Shown here: positions 20,001 to 31,814 of the stretch, in pieces | How the letters are laid out: each line of letters starts with the position of its first letter | Numbering within the stretch: the stretch's first letter is position 1 | Assembly (NCBI GenBank): GCA_018806985.1 | Contig: JADANN010000185.1 | Location: forward strand, 165,667-229,666 | Origin: Angiostrongylus vasorum | Lineage: Eukaryota > Nematoda > Chromadorea > Rhabditida > Metastrongylidae | Direction of reading: 5' to 3' | Length of the DNA stretch: 64,000 nucleotides | Translations under genes and position numbers: made by a program | The notes under the pieces: model-generated | Seen by the model: the letters and a program-made list of their open reading frames with translations, nothing else | Databases searched by the model: none | Told to the model about the DNA's origin: nothing

Positions 20001-22530
20001 TTACTTACTTACTTGGATACTTGAACGGTCCATCTTCACGAGCTGTGCGGACCCCAGCACATGTGCCATTCGTTCCTTTCTCTCGCAATCGTAGTTCATG
20101 GTGGTGGTCTTGTTAGTGCATCGTGTGGCTTGCGAGTCTCGTACCGTGATCTGTAAAACAACTGCAGCTGTGGGTACAGCTGATTAACTTTGTTTACGAA
20201 CACGTCCGCCCAACGTAGGTGGTCGTCCTGGGGGACGTTTGCATTCTATTGGAGTCCACTCTACTGTTCTTTTCGTCCATCTGTCGTCCGTTCTTTTCAT
20301 TATGTGACCGGCCAATCTATGTTCCGTTATCGATGTATATTCTCCTGGATCTCGAAGATGGGACGGATGTCGAAGATCAGAGCTTCGCATTCCGGCTAGA
20401 TATTGAGAGTGCCGGTTATAGTTTTCAGAAGACATCGCTCAAGCGCTCTGTGAGTAGTGCGAAGCATTCCTGACGTAGTTAAAGTATCAACACATGTCGC
20501 CTTAGCATAACAGTGCGCTGGGAGTGCCGTTGAATCGAAGAGATGAGCGCGGATTTTAGGGTCCTTCAGTTGGCTTCCTTGAGAGGCCCCTAATGCGGCC
20601 CAAGCTGCTCTCCTTCTTCTATCTATTTCCTTCTTCATGTTGTTTTCCACGTTCATTGGTCGCCCAAGGTATACGTACGAGGTGGTCTCTGCAATGAGAG
20701 AGCCATCCAATTCAATTTTTTATGCCTTCGCACTATGGGATTTTTTCATGAACTAGGTCTTCTTTCGATTTAATGCGAAGTCCATTGTTTTTTCCCCGCT
20801 TCGTTGAGCTCGTTGATCATCATCTCTGCTTCGCTAGCACTTCTTGAGAAGATGACAATGTCGTCGGCAAAACGAAGGTTTGGTAGGAATTTTCCATCAA
20901 TACGTATGCCTTTCTCATCCCTAGTCTAGTGACTTCATTATCCCACTGCCATGCGGCACTGAAGAGCTTTGGCGATATTGTGTCGCCCTGTCGAGCTCTC
21001 TTTTTCCTATGGATATGGTAAGAGGTCGATGGAAAAGCTGTATTTTCGTAGTGCAGTTCCCATAACAGTCGCAGAGTTCTTATGTAGGACGGGTCACTCG
21101 TTGGTCGACGAGCGCTGATAGGATTGCATTCGTTTCGACACTGTCAAACGCTTTTTCACAGTCGACAAGGGTTAGGACTAGATGCAATTGGTACTCCCGA
21201 CAAACTTCGATGAGCGTGGACACTGTTTGGATGCGGTCCATACAGCAAAATCCTTTCCGAAATCCTGCTTGTTCGACTGGTTGCGCCTCATCCAATGTCC
21301 TTGATATGCGCAAGAGGATAATCTTCGTGAAGAACTTGAATAGTACCCTCAACAGGCATATGGGACGATAGTTACGAAGATCCTTTCGGTCTCATTTCTT
21401 GGACAGGATGACCGTATTCAACGTCCTCCACTGGTCTGGGATTTTTTCCTTGTGAAGGTAGGCTGTCATGTGATTTGCGAGAAGTGCATGTAAATTGTGA
21501 CCTTCAGCTCTAAGAAATCGGCGGTGACGTTGTCTGGTCTTGGAGCTGTGCTTGTTTTCATGTTTTCTATCGCAACTCGAACCTCCGACGGAAGAATTCC
21601 AGGTGGTTTTTCTCCAGCAGGGGATATTAGGGTCCGGGATGGGGACTGTGGAACGGAAAAGGTTGCTGTAGAACGTTTTCGCTATTAATTCCATATCATG
21701 ACGTGCTGCTCTGACGATCCCATCTTCGTTACTCAGAGCTGACAGCGGAACATTATAATCACACAAGCCCCGACGGCATTTTTTCAGACTGCTTCTTTTT
21801 TTCTGCTGTTTCCAGTAGTTTCTTCTGCTTGTACCGTTGTAGATCTTCCTGTAAAGCTATTCTGCAGCTGGCACTTATTACTACCCATGTCATACCTGTT
21901 GCAGTAGGATCAAGCTTCAGTTTCCTTCTTTTTTTCGAGCAACTCCTTAGTAGTGACGGAGATGCGATCCGATCTTCTTCCTTGAGGAAGTGAGGTGAAT
22001 TCGGCACAGCTTTTCAATCCTTCGACAATCAGCTCGTTGTCTTCGGACGGGTCTTATCTAATCTGCCAGTGACGTTTAGAAAGGGTTTTGTTCGTGTCGT
22101 TGTATACAGCTAGACTTTTTTCTTCGTGGTCGATGAGGAGAGTTCTTTCCCAGCTTGTGGCTGAATCCAATCTTCGCGCGAAGAAGGCGGTGATCGGAAC
22201 CAGTACAGAATGACGGGACTGCCGATGTCTCAAGCAGGCACCATCTTCTGTTTGTCAGAGTATGGTCGATCCCCGCATGAGTCATGCCGTTGGGAGACTC
22301 CCATCTCCAGCGGCGGCTTTCTTTCTTCTGGAAAAACGAGTTTCCATGGAAGAAACGTGCTGCTGACAGGAGTCCTGCGAGACGGTTTCCATCCTCATTT
22401 GCTTTCTCCTAATCCAAAACTTCCTATCCCTGTAATCGCTCTCGTTGGTCTTTTCTATTCCGGCGTTGAAGTCTCCGACATAGAAATTTATGATATGCTT
22501 TATCACTGTGGATGACTTCCTCCAATTCCG
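20001..22530 (-). mobile_element. RTE-type LINE, 5'-truncated and degenerate (RTE1)
   Basis: On the minus strand this carries the end of an APE-type endonuclease followed by a reverse transcriptase, then a 3' region ending in GTAAGTAAGTAA at 20001. It sits between CCGCCTTTA (left) and ATAATAAATCGATGTCACC (right). An uninterrupted version (CCGCCTTTACGAATAAAAAATCG) is present near 24545, so the element's limits can be set by comparison. The endonuclease start is missing, consistent with 5' truncation during target-primed reverse transcription. Confidence 0.85.
20184..22520 (-). pseudogene. RTE1 endonuclease-reverse transcriptase remnant
   Basis: Blocks in order on the minus strand: GDFNAGIEK (endonuclease), IDHTLTNRRW and [11 protein letters not shown] (catalytic SDH motif), a linker with KTFYSNLFRS, IPDQWRTLNTVILSKK, QAGFRKGFCCMDRIQT, VDCEKAFDSVE (first RT Asp), LPNLRFADDIV at about 20849-20882 (FADD active site intact), SYVYLGRPMN, RRRRAAWAAL, and the C-terminal RLAGHIMKRTDDRWT...GRPPT typical of RTE. 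Frameshifts and stops separate the blocks, so no protein is made. RTE proteins nick DNA and reverse-transcribe their own RNA at the site. Confidence 0.85.
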
Positions 22531-23430
22531 TCCTTACGTCATAATAAATCGATGTCACCGTCAGCTCCATCAATCCATTGGTCATAGTATTACAAAACTT
22601 CCACAGGAGAAAAAAACAACAATAATTTCCGTGCTGTTTGAATTGCACTTTGAAGCGACAAGCAATTTCAACGCAAGGTTACTCTCGTGTTCGCAATTTG
22701 TTTTGTTGATCGGGAAATTTTAGGAAAAATGCAATAGTTATTAAAGGCCCAGATGGTCATATGAATTCTCCAATTTTTCCTTCTTATATGTTAATGACCT
22801 GTTATTTAAGTTTTCCTCGAAGAAGAACTGCTAACTTTGATGCTGTCTTAGCAGTGCTAGAAGGTAAACAGCGCATTCTCGAAACAGGCTTTGGTTTCTC
22901 ATCTTGTGCTAGAACAACATGTACGTTGTTCATTGCTAGTCAGTCGAGTCTTCGTTGGTACAGCAAGTGTGACGACACATTGACTGCAGATAAAAAGGGA
23001 AGATCGAATTCGAAAGCCATGTATTGGCAAAAAGGTGTGGCGTTTTTAATTGTGAACTCTTTGAACACTTGCTGGAAATCAAGAATAGTGAGATAAATAT
23101 TCTTGTTGATAGTTCTTTAACAAATGATGGAACTTCACACCGTCGCTTTTGTGTGGCGATAGCTTCTGTAGAACCTACTATCCGTCGTGATCCTATCTAT
23201 CGATGATAGGTACTTTGATTATCCCGTGATTTCAAACACATTTTTTGACATACCGTGATTTGACATACACAAACGTAATCAGACAAAGAAGGCTATTGGA
23301 GAAACAGATTCCATTTCTACCAATGTTTTAGTTCAAACAATGGTATGACTGTTCATTCCAAAAATAGCAGTGGGCACAGTGTTTATTGCATTCTACTTCT
23401 ACACTAGTGTAATTAATAGTTCTTCAGGTG
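22530..23430 (+). repeat. Dispersed repeat R1, plus copy
   Basis: This is the continuation of tandem unit 1 past the RTE insertion. It shares ACAACAATAATTTCCGTGCTGTT and AAGCGACAAGCAATTTCAACGC with 24560-24830 (+), 38390-38560 (-) and 53160-53870 (-). The 111-codon frame at 22761-23096 has no motif, and its counterpart near 53.3 kb reads in other frames. I call no gene. Confidence 0.5.
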
Positions 23431-23439
23431 TTCTTTATT

Positions 23440-24850
23440 CCTTCTCCTAGTATTCCTAACAAACGGTGAAAGTGCGACGTAGCAATATCGCCAATTAATA
23501 TTACGCATGCCGAAACGAAAACACAGTGATGTGAATCCACCAGCCCTCTCAGAAGAATTTTAAAAACGGTGAAGAAAGATGAATAGGCTCCTCCGTGTTG
23601 CTTTAAGCAAGCTTTTCGCACGAGTTTTTCACTTTATCAGTCATATGAATTGTATCTCCATTCCTTCGAGCAGTGGTTTTGAAAGAGAAAACACTACCTT
23701 TCTAGGACTCTGCCCACTATCACGGGATCGAGATAATCGCCTTGCGATTTCACTAATACGTTTTCAGATTTCAGATCTTTTTTTGTTAGGGCGGAATGAA
23801 TGGGGATAGCTGAGCGGACTAAGTTGCACGCTGTCATTTCGGCTTTGCTGAATATAAGAAGGATGTTATCTCTATAGAAAAGGGACACATCAGACGGTGT
23901 GCAACCGTTTCATCAACGATATCGAGTGGATCCTGGGATTCCTGATGGCAACGTCGGACTTCTTCCCAGCTTGAGGGCCGTGCCTGGGAATTTCTCCACG
24001 CTGTACATCGCAGCCGAACACCGAGGAGCACCTTCTAGCCAAGTTAAGGCGGTGAATCATTCGGAGGATACCTTTGTGTGTTTGTATTAGGAACACTTTG
24101 TATACGCCGCCGTAATTAGAGAGCTACAGTTGAAAAACATGTCTTTATTTTTTCACTTCAGCAGTCGTGCGATTCGTCTATATTGTTATCAGCAGTGTTT
24201 TGGAAAAACAAATTTTTTGGACTTTCTTAAACTTCATCGCTTGAAAGATTAGGATAGTCGACTTTCGACATCTTAGATGCCGCACCGAATTTCGATTTCT
24301 CTCCCCAGTAAAATATTTCGAATTCACTTGGCATCGTTGTACTGCCCCGCACCTGCGTCCGTTTTAGAAAACTCAAGGAACGGGATCATCTTAAGGCGAA
24401 AAAAAATATCAGTTGATTCAATTTTCGAAGCAAATATACGATTCCACTAGCGCCGAGTTTAAGGCACTGGTGGAAGGAGGTGGGGCTTTTACTCAATTCT
24501 AATGCGGAGAGAAACCACCGCAAGAAATTTTGTGGCGAAAAAATCCGCCTTTACGAATAAAAAATCGATGCCACCGTCAGGTCAGCGAATCCATTGGTCA
24601 TGGTATTACAAAACCCCATAGGGTAAGAAAAACAACAATAATTTCCGTGCTGTTTAAATTCCACTTTGAAGCGACAAGCAATTTCAACGCAAGGTTATTC
24701 TCATGGTCGCAATTTGTCTTTTTTGGTCGGGAGATCTTAACGATCAAGAAAAATGCAGTCGTTACTAAGTGTTTCGGTTCAGCACTCTGCAAGTGTTGAA
24801 ATCTCTCCAAAATCGGCAGGGCATTCAAGGGGAGGCCTTAACGAAACATT
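23440..24850 (+). repeat. Tandem repeat unit 2 (R2, partial F1, R4, R1)
   Basis: Second copy of the unit at 17950-20000 plus 22530-23340. R2 at 23440-23940 has the tRNA-like GGGATAGCTGAGCGG. Partial F1 is at 23930-24080, R4 at 24110-24545 and R1 at 24560-24830. There is no RTE between R4 and R1 here, so it gives the empty site for RTE1. Confidence 0.55.
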
Positions 24851-25129
24851 GCAGGAGTAATCACTTTCTACAGTGGTGGAAATAATGGATATTTTGCAAT
24901 TAATTTTATCGGTGATTGGTTTATATTCTAAAGTATTCAACAATTTCTTAAGCTCTGTAGCTTTTCAGCTGCAAAAGTGAGAATAACGGATTTACCACGG
25001 TCACCTTAATCTTCTACATCCAAACGAAGCAAAGAAAACTGGCAGAACTATCTGAAAGCTATCGAGCATTGGGACAACAACAAGGGCTAAGGTCTACTTT
25101 ATATCACCCATATTAAAAACTAAAACGAT

Positions 25130-25190
25130 CGTTTAAATGGAATTAAAATTAAATTTAAATAGAATTAAAATTAATTTAAAATAGAAGCCA
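25130..25190. repeat. AT-rich low-complexity run
   Basis: About four imperfect repeats of GGAATTAAAATTAAATTTAAATA sit just beyond the 3' end of RTE2. They may derive from that element's tail or from the target. Confidence 0.5.
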
Positions 25191-25204
25191 ATGTTCTCTG
25201 TCTT

Positions 25205-28200
25205 CAGCAGCTACTGTCACTTGTATCACCTGTAGTCCCGTTGATCGTCGAGTGACTCGAGCGGGCGCCGGTAAATCTTCCATTTTTCCCTCTCGCGTGC
25301 AAGAGTAGCCCAGCGGGTTCTGCTCGCTCTAGGGACTCGTCGAGCATCATATCTTTCTTCTAAGTTCTTCGTGAAGAGCTCTGACCATTGGAATGGTGGC
25401 CTTCCTGCGGTACATTTGACATCCCGATGAATCCAGTCACTAACGGCTCCTGTCCATTGGTTGTCATTCACACGCATTACGTGTCCGGCCCACCTTATCT
25501 TCGACTGTTTTGGCGTACAGAACGGCATCTTTGATTTCTGATCGTTGACGCAGGGCCACAGCTTTGGATCGCATCCCTTACTTGTGCGAAACGGGATACT
25601 CCTAGCATCGTCCTTTCGACTGCGCGTTCGATAACGCTGAGTGATCTTTCATCCTGCTTACGCAGCGACCAGGTTTTCTGAGGGCATACGTTAGGGCAGG
25701 AAGTACCATTGGTTCGAAAAGGTGGGCACGGAGTCGGGTGTTCTTTATTCTCTTCACTATATCCTCGATGCTCTCGAAAGTTCCCCATGCCGCTCGCTTC
25801 CTTCTGCTCAGCTCTGGAGAAAAGTCGTTCATCATATTGATTTCCCGACCTATATAGACATAACTGGAGCATTCGGGAGATAGTTGTTCCGCGTGAATGG
25901 GGCATATGGAAACCAATTCGTTTTCCATTAACATCATTCTTGTGAGGTTTAGTCGAAGACCAATCTTTCCACAGGCTTTATCAAAGTCGACAAGCATTTG
26001 TTCCGCTTGGCTAATGTTTGATGTTATAAGGACGATGTCATCAGCAAAGTGAAGATGACGTAGCTGTCATCCATCGACTTTCACTCCCATATTATTCCAT
26101 TCCAACGTTCGCATGATGTTCTCGAGGGTGGCGGTAAACAATGTTGGCGAGATGGTATCGCGTTGCCTAAGCCTCCTTTTGACGTTAATGTTAATATCGT
26201 CGTAGAATGGTGATACCTTGGCTGTGAAATTCTTGTACAGCTCACTAAGAATCTTCATGTACTGAGTAGGGACTCCTTGACTCGATAGTCAAGGGCTTCC
26301 ATGACTGCTTCTCTCTCAATTGAGTCAAAGACCTTCTTTAAATCGATGAAAGTGAGACAGAGGCGTCTTTTGTACTCTCGCGTTACTTCTATGAGTCTTG
26401 CTATCCTGTAGATATGGTCCATCGTACGATATCCTTTTTCGAAAACCCTGCTTGCTCACATGGCTGTCCTCTGTCCAGTGTTCTTTCAAGCCTGTTTAGG
26501 ATGACTGAATTGAAAAGTTCGTAGACGACAGACAGCAGGCAGATTGGGCGATAATTGCCGATATCGTGTAGGTCACCTTCCTTAAACAATAACACGGTCC
26601 CGATGGTCTTCCACTCAGTATGGACCTTGCATTCAGACAGCTAACGTGTGGAAAGATGAGCCATTGTGCTTACGAAGACTAGCGGAAGGTTCTTCAGGTG
26701 TTCTGCTGTTATCGTGTCTAGAGCTGGTGCTGTTCTATTTTTCACCGACGAAATGGCATGTCGGATTTCGGAAGGGAGAACCGGTGGTACAACATATCCA
26801 TCCTCCTCTGTTTCATATGACGAAAAGTCGACGTGGGTTTCCGAAGAGATCTGAGTAGTATTCGTGAATTATTTTTTCCATTGCCTTTCTGGACGCTGTA
26901 ACTGTTCTGTCTGGGCGTCGGAGCACAATCACCTTGGTTTTGTAAACTGGCGAAGCTTTGGAGGGCTTTGCGAAATGCTTTTTTCCCTGCCTCTGCAGCT
27001 TCTGCCATTACTGCTGCTCTTCTCTCTTCAAGATCTTCTTTTATCGCGTATCTGTACTGTTTTGCAAGTTCGGAAGTTAGTTCGCGGTTGCCTGCAGCTC
27101 ATGCCATTCCACACTAGCGTATCAGCTCGAGTGTTTTCTGGAGACAAACGTCTCGTGGTGATTGTCGAACTCTGAGCTTTCATAGCACTAACGTGAAGAT
27201 GTCGAATGAACCAATCGAATTCCTCGTCGATGTTATCGACAACGCTATCTTCCCAACAGCCGACTAATGAATTGAATAAGTCCCAGTTGGTGGTGGTTCT
27301 AAGGGCTTCGGTTTCTGAACTTAGCGGCTTTTGCTCCATCCCGGCGAGAAATAGAATCTTGCACGAAGGAGGCGATGGTCTGATCCCCTGTAGAATTTTG
27401 AGACAACAGCGGCATCGGTTAGGCAAAACCTTGTCTTTACTATGATGTGTTCAATTTCGTTATGGTACTCTCCACTGGGAGACTTCCACGTCCAGCGTTG
27501 AGTGTGGGGCTTTGGGAATTGCGAGTTACCATGGATGGTCTTAGTCGTCGTGATAAACTCAGATAGCCGCTCACCCTTTTCGTTCCATTCTAATCCATTG
27601 GTCCCAATGTGACGTTTCTTCAAACCTTCTTCCTGGTCCAGTCTTGGCGTTAAAATCTCCAGTGATAACCTTGAAGCATGTATGGTCTTCCCTGTAGAAC
27701 TTCTCCAAGTCCATATAGAACGCTTCGACTTCTTCTTCGTCATAGTTTGGAGTCGGGGCGTAAACGACGAAGATTGTCAAAACCGGTATTGATCCACATC
27801 ATTTTAATCGTAAAATTTCGATTCGGGTTGTTTGGATGTTCGAATGAACCGATGTTCATGGACAAACTCGTGTTGACGAGAAGGCTGACGCCGCCGACTC
27901 CTCTACTGTCGCATATTCCAAAGAACAGTTGTTTTCCGGTGTCGTAAACGACGTTGAAAGGCTGGCGTCGTCTCGTCTCGGCCAGGCCGATGACGTCGTA
28001 CCTTATCATCCTTCTTGCTTCCATGAGCAAAGTCTTCTATCGAAGACTCGGATGCAAGTGTACGTGCATTGTAGGTACAGATCGTCACCATAGTTCTTCG
28101 AGATCCAGGCAGCTTCCATTGGCTCTGAGATTTTAGCAGCCTCTCCGTACTCGTCCTACCCAACGCTGTCGAAATTGGGGGCTCTTTCGGGGTCAGAGGG

Positions 28201-28320
28201 CTATGTTTTTTTTACTGTCTTTTAGCATTTTTGATACCCACGTATAGCTTGCTAAGGTCTGAACGTCGGGGGTGGGTATACTCACGGGTAGCTTGCCAGG
28301 CCCTCCCAGAGCGGACATGG
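25205..28320 (-). mobile_element. RTE-type LINE, near full length but degenerate (RTE2)
   Basis: About 3.1 kb, the usual RTE length, reading on the minus strand: possible 5' region at 28165-28320 (TATACCCACCCCCGACG), endonuclease, reverse transcriptase, short 3' end. It differs from RTE1 throughout and has a different 3' end (CAGGTGATACAAGTGACAG). A plus-strand 3' fragment of the same subfamily is at 63400-63845. It lies against a PLE relic at 28.6 kb. Confidence 0.85.
25226..28163 (-). pseudogene. RTE2 endonuclease-reverse transcriptase remnant
   Basis: Minus-strand blocks in order: TICTYNARTLASE (endonuclease start), YDVIGLAETRR (catalytic Glu), [26 protein letters not shown] (Asp, Asn), [14 protein letters not shown] (SDH), LLFKEGDLHDIGNYRPICLL (RT), QPCEQAGFSK, LRQRDTISPTLFTA, a stop, then LRHLHFADDIVLI near 26035-26070 (FADD active site), SYVYIGREINMMNDFSPEL, RRKRAAW, and the C-terminal KIRWAGHVMRVNDNQWTGAV with CTAGRPPFQWSELF. 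All catalytic motifs are readable, but several stops and frame changes make it non-functional. It is better preserved than RTE1, so probably younger. Confidence 0.85.
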
Positions 28321-28639
28321 AGCTTATTCGTTGAAGGCGCCTCTTAACCGCCTCCCGTATACTTCCCTTTCACTTGAATGCAGGCTTTTGGCCGACTTGA
28401 CTCGTAGAATACAATCCGCATAAGCGAGAACACACCCACACACGCGTGAATGAATACGCCCTCGTAAATACGGAAAGTGTGTGCCAAATCGGCGCAGCAC
28501 GAGCATGGGGCTCACCACCTAGGGTCCATCTGCTTCAGATGAAAGCAAAGCTCGCTTTTGGTCCGCAATTAACCCCCTGTCCGCCACCTGACGACGTGCA
28601 ACCTAAGGATTGTAAGAGGAAAGTTAAGGAACCAAAATG

Positions 28640-29200
28640 TTTTTTTACTTGCCTTTCGGCTCTACTTCATGATATAGCCGTTTTGGTATGGGGGTAATTT
28701 CAACGATCAGAAATGAAAATCAGCCTTTCTTACCTTTTCTCTCAGGTGAAATTAATGTACTCTCTTCATTCAATAATTCAAAACATTTCTCCATTTCCTC
28801 TTGTGTAGAGCAAATGACAAGGCAGTCATCCATACATCTTTTCTATATATCATCCATCTACATGTATATGTCTCACTTCGATACCCAAAAAATGCTGCTC
28901 AAAGGCTGGTATTGAAAGCCAGTTGCAGTAGGGTGGATTAAAGCGATGCAGGGAGAAACTATCATTGGCGGTTCAAATACGTACCAATTCATGGTATCGG
29001 GGCCTTTGGGAATAGGGTGTTTTATGAACACCATTTTCTGAGCTCTTAATTCTCATCACTTTCCGCTATGGATCGAGATTTGCGACAGAGAAATTATGCT
29101 TCTACATTTGCTGTCCCGTCAACAACCTTTGTAATAAACGCATCCGACTTTCTTTCTGAAGTCATTTCGTGATAAAAAGCACGAATAGGTTAAGGGTCAA
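28640..29200 (-). pseudogene. PLE reverse transcriptase relic
   Basis: On the minus strand CMDDCLVICSTQEEMEKCFE (near 28800-28845) matches the PLE RT active-site region, which at 33630-33690 reads YCRCIDGCFIVCSTQQQ. The YxDD box is here CMDD. Upstream bases are in pieces; downstream TKTAISW-type residues correspond to the region before the GIY-YIG linker. No endonuclease is attached. RTE2 lies at its downstream side. Confidence 0.5.
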
Positions 29201-29556
29201 GCAACATCACAGCCACCTTATCTGGACTCAGAAGTCACTAAAAATCGCGCTTCCCTCAAACTTCAAAACATTCTTCCCACACGGAGTCGCCGTGATGGTT
29301 GACGGACTTCAGTGGACTCCAGCGAAAGTCTTCTTTCGTTCCTATCGTGTGCTACAGTTACCCTGTCCTTTGGTAGTTGGTAATTCCCAAAAACACTCAT
29401 GTTTCTTCTTAGAATCTTTGCAAAGGCATCTAAACATGTGGCTGAACGTTTTACTCCTCCCTCGCTTGGCATCCCGTTGAACTCAGTGAATGGAGGCAAC
29501 TGTCTAATGTTGTCGTTAGAACTTGAAATTTTGCATGAGTAGAGAACTGTTAAAAG

Positions 29557-29716
29557 TTTTAACTTATTATTTACTGCGTACTCTTTTTTAATGACAGGGT
29601 ATACATTACGAAATATAACTTCAATGATGCTGAGATATTTGAGCTAGGTTAGCTAGATATTTCGCAATATATACCCTGCCATTGAAAAGAGTAGGCAGTA
29701 AATAATAAGTTAAAAT
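29557..29716. mobile_element. Palindromic MITE-like element, about 160 bp
   Basis: Arms of about 60 nt (29557-29616 and 29657-29716) are close inverted complements: TTTTAACTTATTATTTACTG at one end and CAGTAAATAATAAGTTAAAA at the other. They are separated by a spacer of about 40 nt holding the foldback-type GATGCTGAGATATTTG. One arm recurs at about 17888-17945. No coding capacity. Confidence 0.65.
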
Positions 29717-29769
29717 TGTGGTTATCACTACACTTTCGGGTTAACTAGGTTCTTTGCCGATTTAGGTTC

Positions 29770-29965
29770 CCCAGATCAATCCCGTTAACGGGTGATTGCT
29801 GATGGCAAAAGATCGATAGGACTAGCTGAGAGACAGGCGAAACGAATGACTCGCATGGTGTGGTGGTGAACGCGTTATTTCCTAGAAAGGAGAATAGCTC
29901 GTTCGTTCCTCACCGTAGACATCTATGGTCCCGGAGTTTTGCAAATATCTCAGCATCGCTAAAAC
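29770..29965. mobile_element. Single arm of foldback element
   Basis: From CAATCCCGTTAACGGGTG through GGTGTGGTGGTGAACGCG to TTGCAAATATCTCAGCATC, this matches the right half of the foldback family at 13161-13496. Of the left arm only a short piece is seen, at 29616-29640. Confidence 0.55.
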
Positions 29966-29969
29966 TCTT

Positions 29970-30830
29970 AAAAGTATTTTTAAAGAAATAGCGCGTTAAA
30001 GCAGGTTAAACTGAATCGGAAAAGTAGCAAATAGTCGGCAAGATTTTTCCAATCCTCCCGTCGGATACAACAGCATCAATGCTCAAATTAGTTTTTGTGG
30101 TGGCTTATTTGATATCTCATATTCCTTGCTTTCTTCTTGTGTAGAGAAGTTTACATCAGTTTTGTGAACCAAGGATTTGGAACAACAAAATAAAAACTAA
30201 CAATTATTTAGGTTTTCAAACAGAACCAAGTAGCTCTTTCTTGAGCGCTAGTCTTCGTTGTTTTTCTGTTGGAAAAAATTTTTGCACAAACTGGTAGTTT
30301 AAGAATAGCTGGTTGCATTTGAAGACTCAAATTGGTGTCTAGGAGGACTCTGAGAAGGAATCAACAGCGGTTTTGCCCTCTTGCTCGGTGGTTTTTTTGA
30401 TGACTTTCTTCCCTACATGACATCGTCTTACCTGATGACACCTCCAGCTGTTCCAGATCGAACGCTTCAAAGTTATCGAAAGAACCGTCCTAAAAGAAGA
30501 GACCATGTCAAGCAGATGAATAGACGTCGTCACAAATTACGCATAAAAAACAAATCAGCCTCTACTAACAAGCAAGAGAGGAGAAATTTGGGTTATATTT
30601 GCCTTCCATAAGCTGTAATCAGGTAAAATAAAATATGTCGCCTAAAATGAGTTAACAAGATTATAAAGAAACAAATTGTCCAGATGAAGAAAAATGTATT
30701 CACCGACTGATTTTTGTTCCTTGTACTACTTCTAGTCTTGGGTGTGCATACAGTACATTGAATAGGAGGTGAGAACGAACGAATAAATAGAATGTTCCGC
30801 TATTGGTGCGGAGCAGAAAATGAAGTGAAT
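29970..30830. other. No gene recognised
   Basis: The frame at 30381-30611 is notable for a very basic stretch (SYRKNRPKRRDHVKQMNRRR), but it matches no family I know and has no copy in the window. I see nothing else. Confidence 0.25.
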
Positions 30831-31020
30831 GAGCAAAGTTTCAACCAGTTTATTGGGATAAAACTTATTGTAAATTGCTGGCGATTTAAAGGGATCCATC
30901 AATGCTCATATCATATGTGTTGCACATTACATGGGTTTTTTTCATTGCAAAAGGACAGGAAGTGTTAAAACAACTATTCCCTTAACAAATAAAGTTAACA
31001 TTGTGATTTCGATTCCAGCC
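30830..31020 (-). repeat. Fragment of the gene-family downstream flank
   Basis: GGGATCCATCAATGCTCATATC...ACATGGGTTTTTTTC matches 8440-8530, and in inverse 61320-61420. It is a displaced piece of the duplicated flank. Foldback and SINE insertions separate it from the RFC3-like piece at 31560-31750. Confidence 0.5.
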
Positions 31021-31059
31021 CCAGCTCAACTTGGTTCAATGCCCATTTGGGATTCCAAA

Positions 31060-31255
31060 GATCAATCTCGTTGAATGGTGATTGCTGATGGCACTGTTCA
31101 ATAGAACTAGGTGATAGACAGGCGAAACGAAGGACCTACATAGCGTGGTGATGGACGCATTAGCTCCCGGAAAGAACAATAGCGCGTTCGTTCACATCGC
31201 AGACACCTACAGTCCGGAGTTCTGCAAATATCTTAGCTTCACTGTGGTTGTATTT
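31060..31255. mobile_element. Single arm of foldback element
   Basis: CAATCTCGTTGAATGGTG to TGCAAATATCTTAGCTTCAC matches the right half of the foldback family. Confidence 0.5.
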
Positions 31256-31284
31256 TCTTAATAATATATTGCCTTAATATTAAG

Positions 31285-31565
31285 TCTGGTCGCATGTGGC
31301 TCAGTGGTCGGAGACGGCCTGCAATACAGACGTGGAATCGATGCCCGCGCACACGACTCACAAGGGCTGCCATCCCTGCGTGGTCGGCAAATTGGTACCA
31401 GAGTTGTCTAGGAGGAAAGCAGCACTGTCTCAATACATCGGCAGGCCACCGCTAATCATTGTAAAGACCAGATTTGCATTCAGTCACCTCTAAACGATGT
31501 TTTATAGGGTCAAATGCATGGCGCATCCCTTAGAGATTGATCAACACCGAGAGTTTTATCCTTCA
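31285..31565 (+). repeat. SINE S1, best-preserved copy
   Basis: A-box-like GTGGCTCAGTGGTCGG (31296-31311) and B-box-like GGAATCGATGCCCG (31335-31348) have near-normal RNA polymerase III spacing. The S1 body follows (GTCGGCAAATTGGTACCAGAG) and ends in TTGATCAACACCGAG. It is inserted beside the RFC3-like relic. Confidence 0.7.
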
Positions 31566-31750
31566 TTTATCATTTGATATCAAATCTGCAGTTTCACGGA
31601 GGTAAATCTTCCATTCTGGCTCAGCAACTTGTTTACTATCTTTAGTAGGCTGTCCTTTCGCTTTAAGTGCTTCCATGGCAAGTAAAGTACTTGGTACCTT
31701 ATCACGACTTTTTGTTGCAATATGATCCCATTACGGAATACGGTACTGTT
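31560..31750 (-). pseudogene. RFC3-like exon fragment
   Basis: On the minus strand KDSKQVAEPEWKIYLRETAD can be read, preceded in the same frame by LLAMEALKAKGQPT. This is the same exon as at 8520-8830. The 5' part is in another frame. It lies next to a fragment of the duplicated flank (30830-31020), so it moved with that segment rather than as a cDNA. Confidence 0.5.
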
Positions 31751-31814
31751 TTTTATTTTAAAACTTTTTTTTCATTTGCCGCCTATTATAATTTTTCATG
31801 GTATGGGTATTACG

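Noticed and set aside
20190..22515. Plus-strand frames over the RTE region as genes
   Set aside because: They are antisense shadows of the endonuclease and reverse transcriptase blocks.
30381..30611. Basic 76-codon frame as a nucleic-acid-binding protein
   Set aside because: Arg/Lys richness alone is weak evidence, and there is no second copy or recognisable fold.
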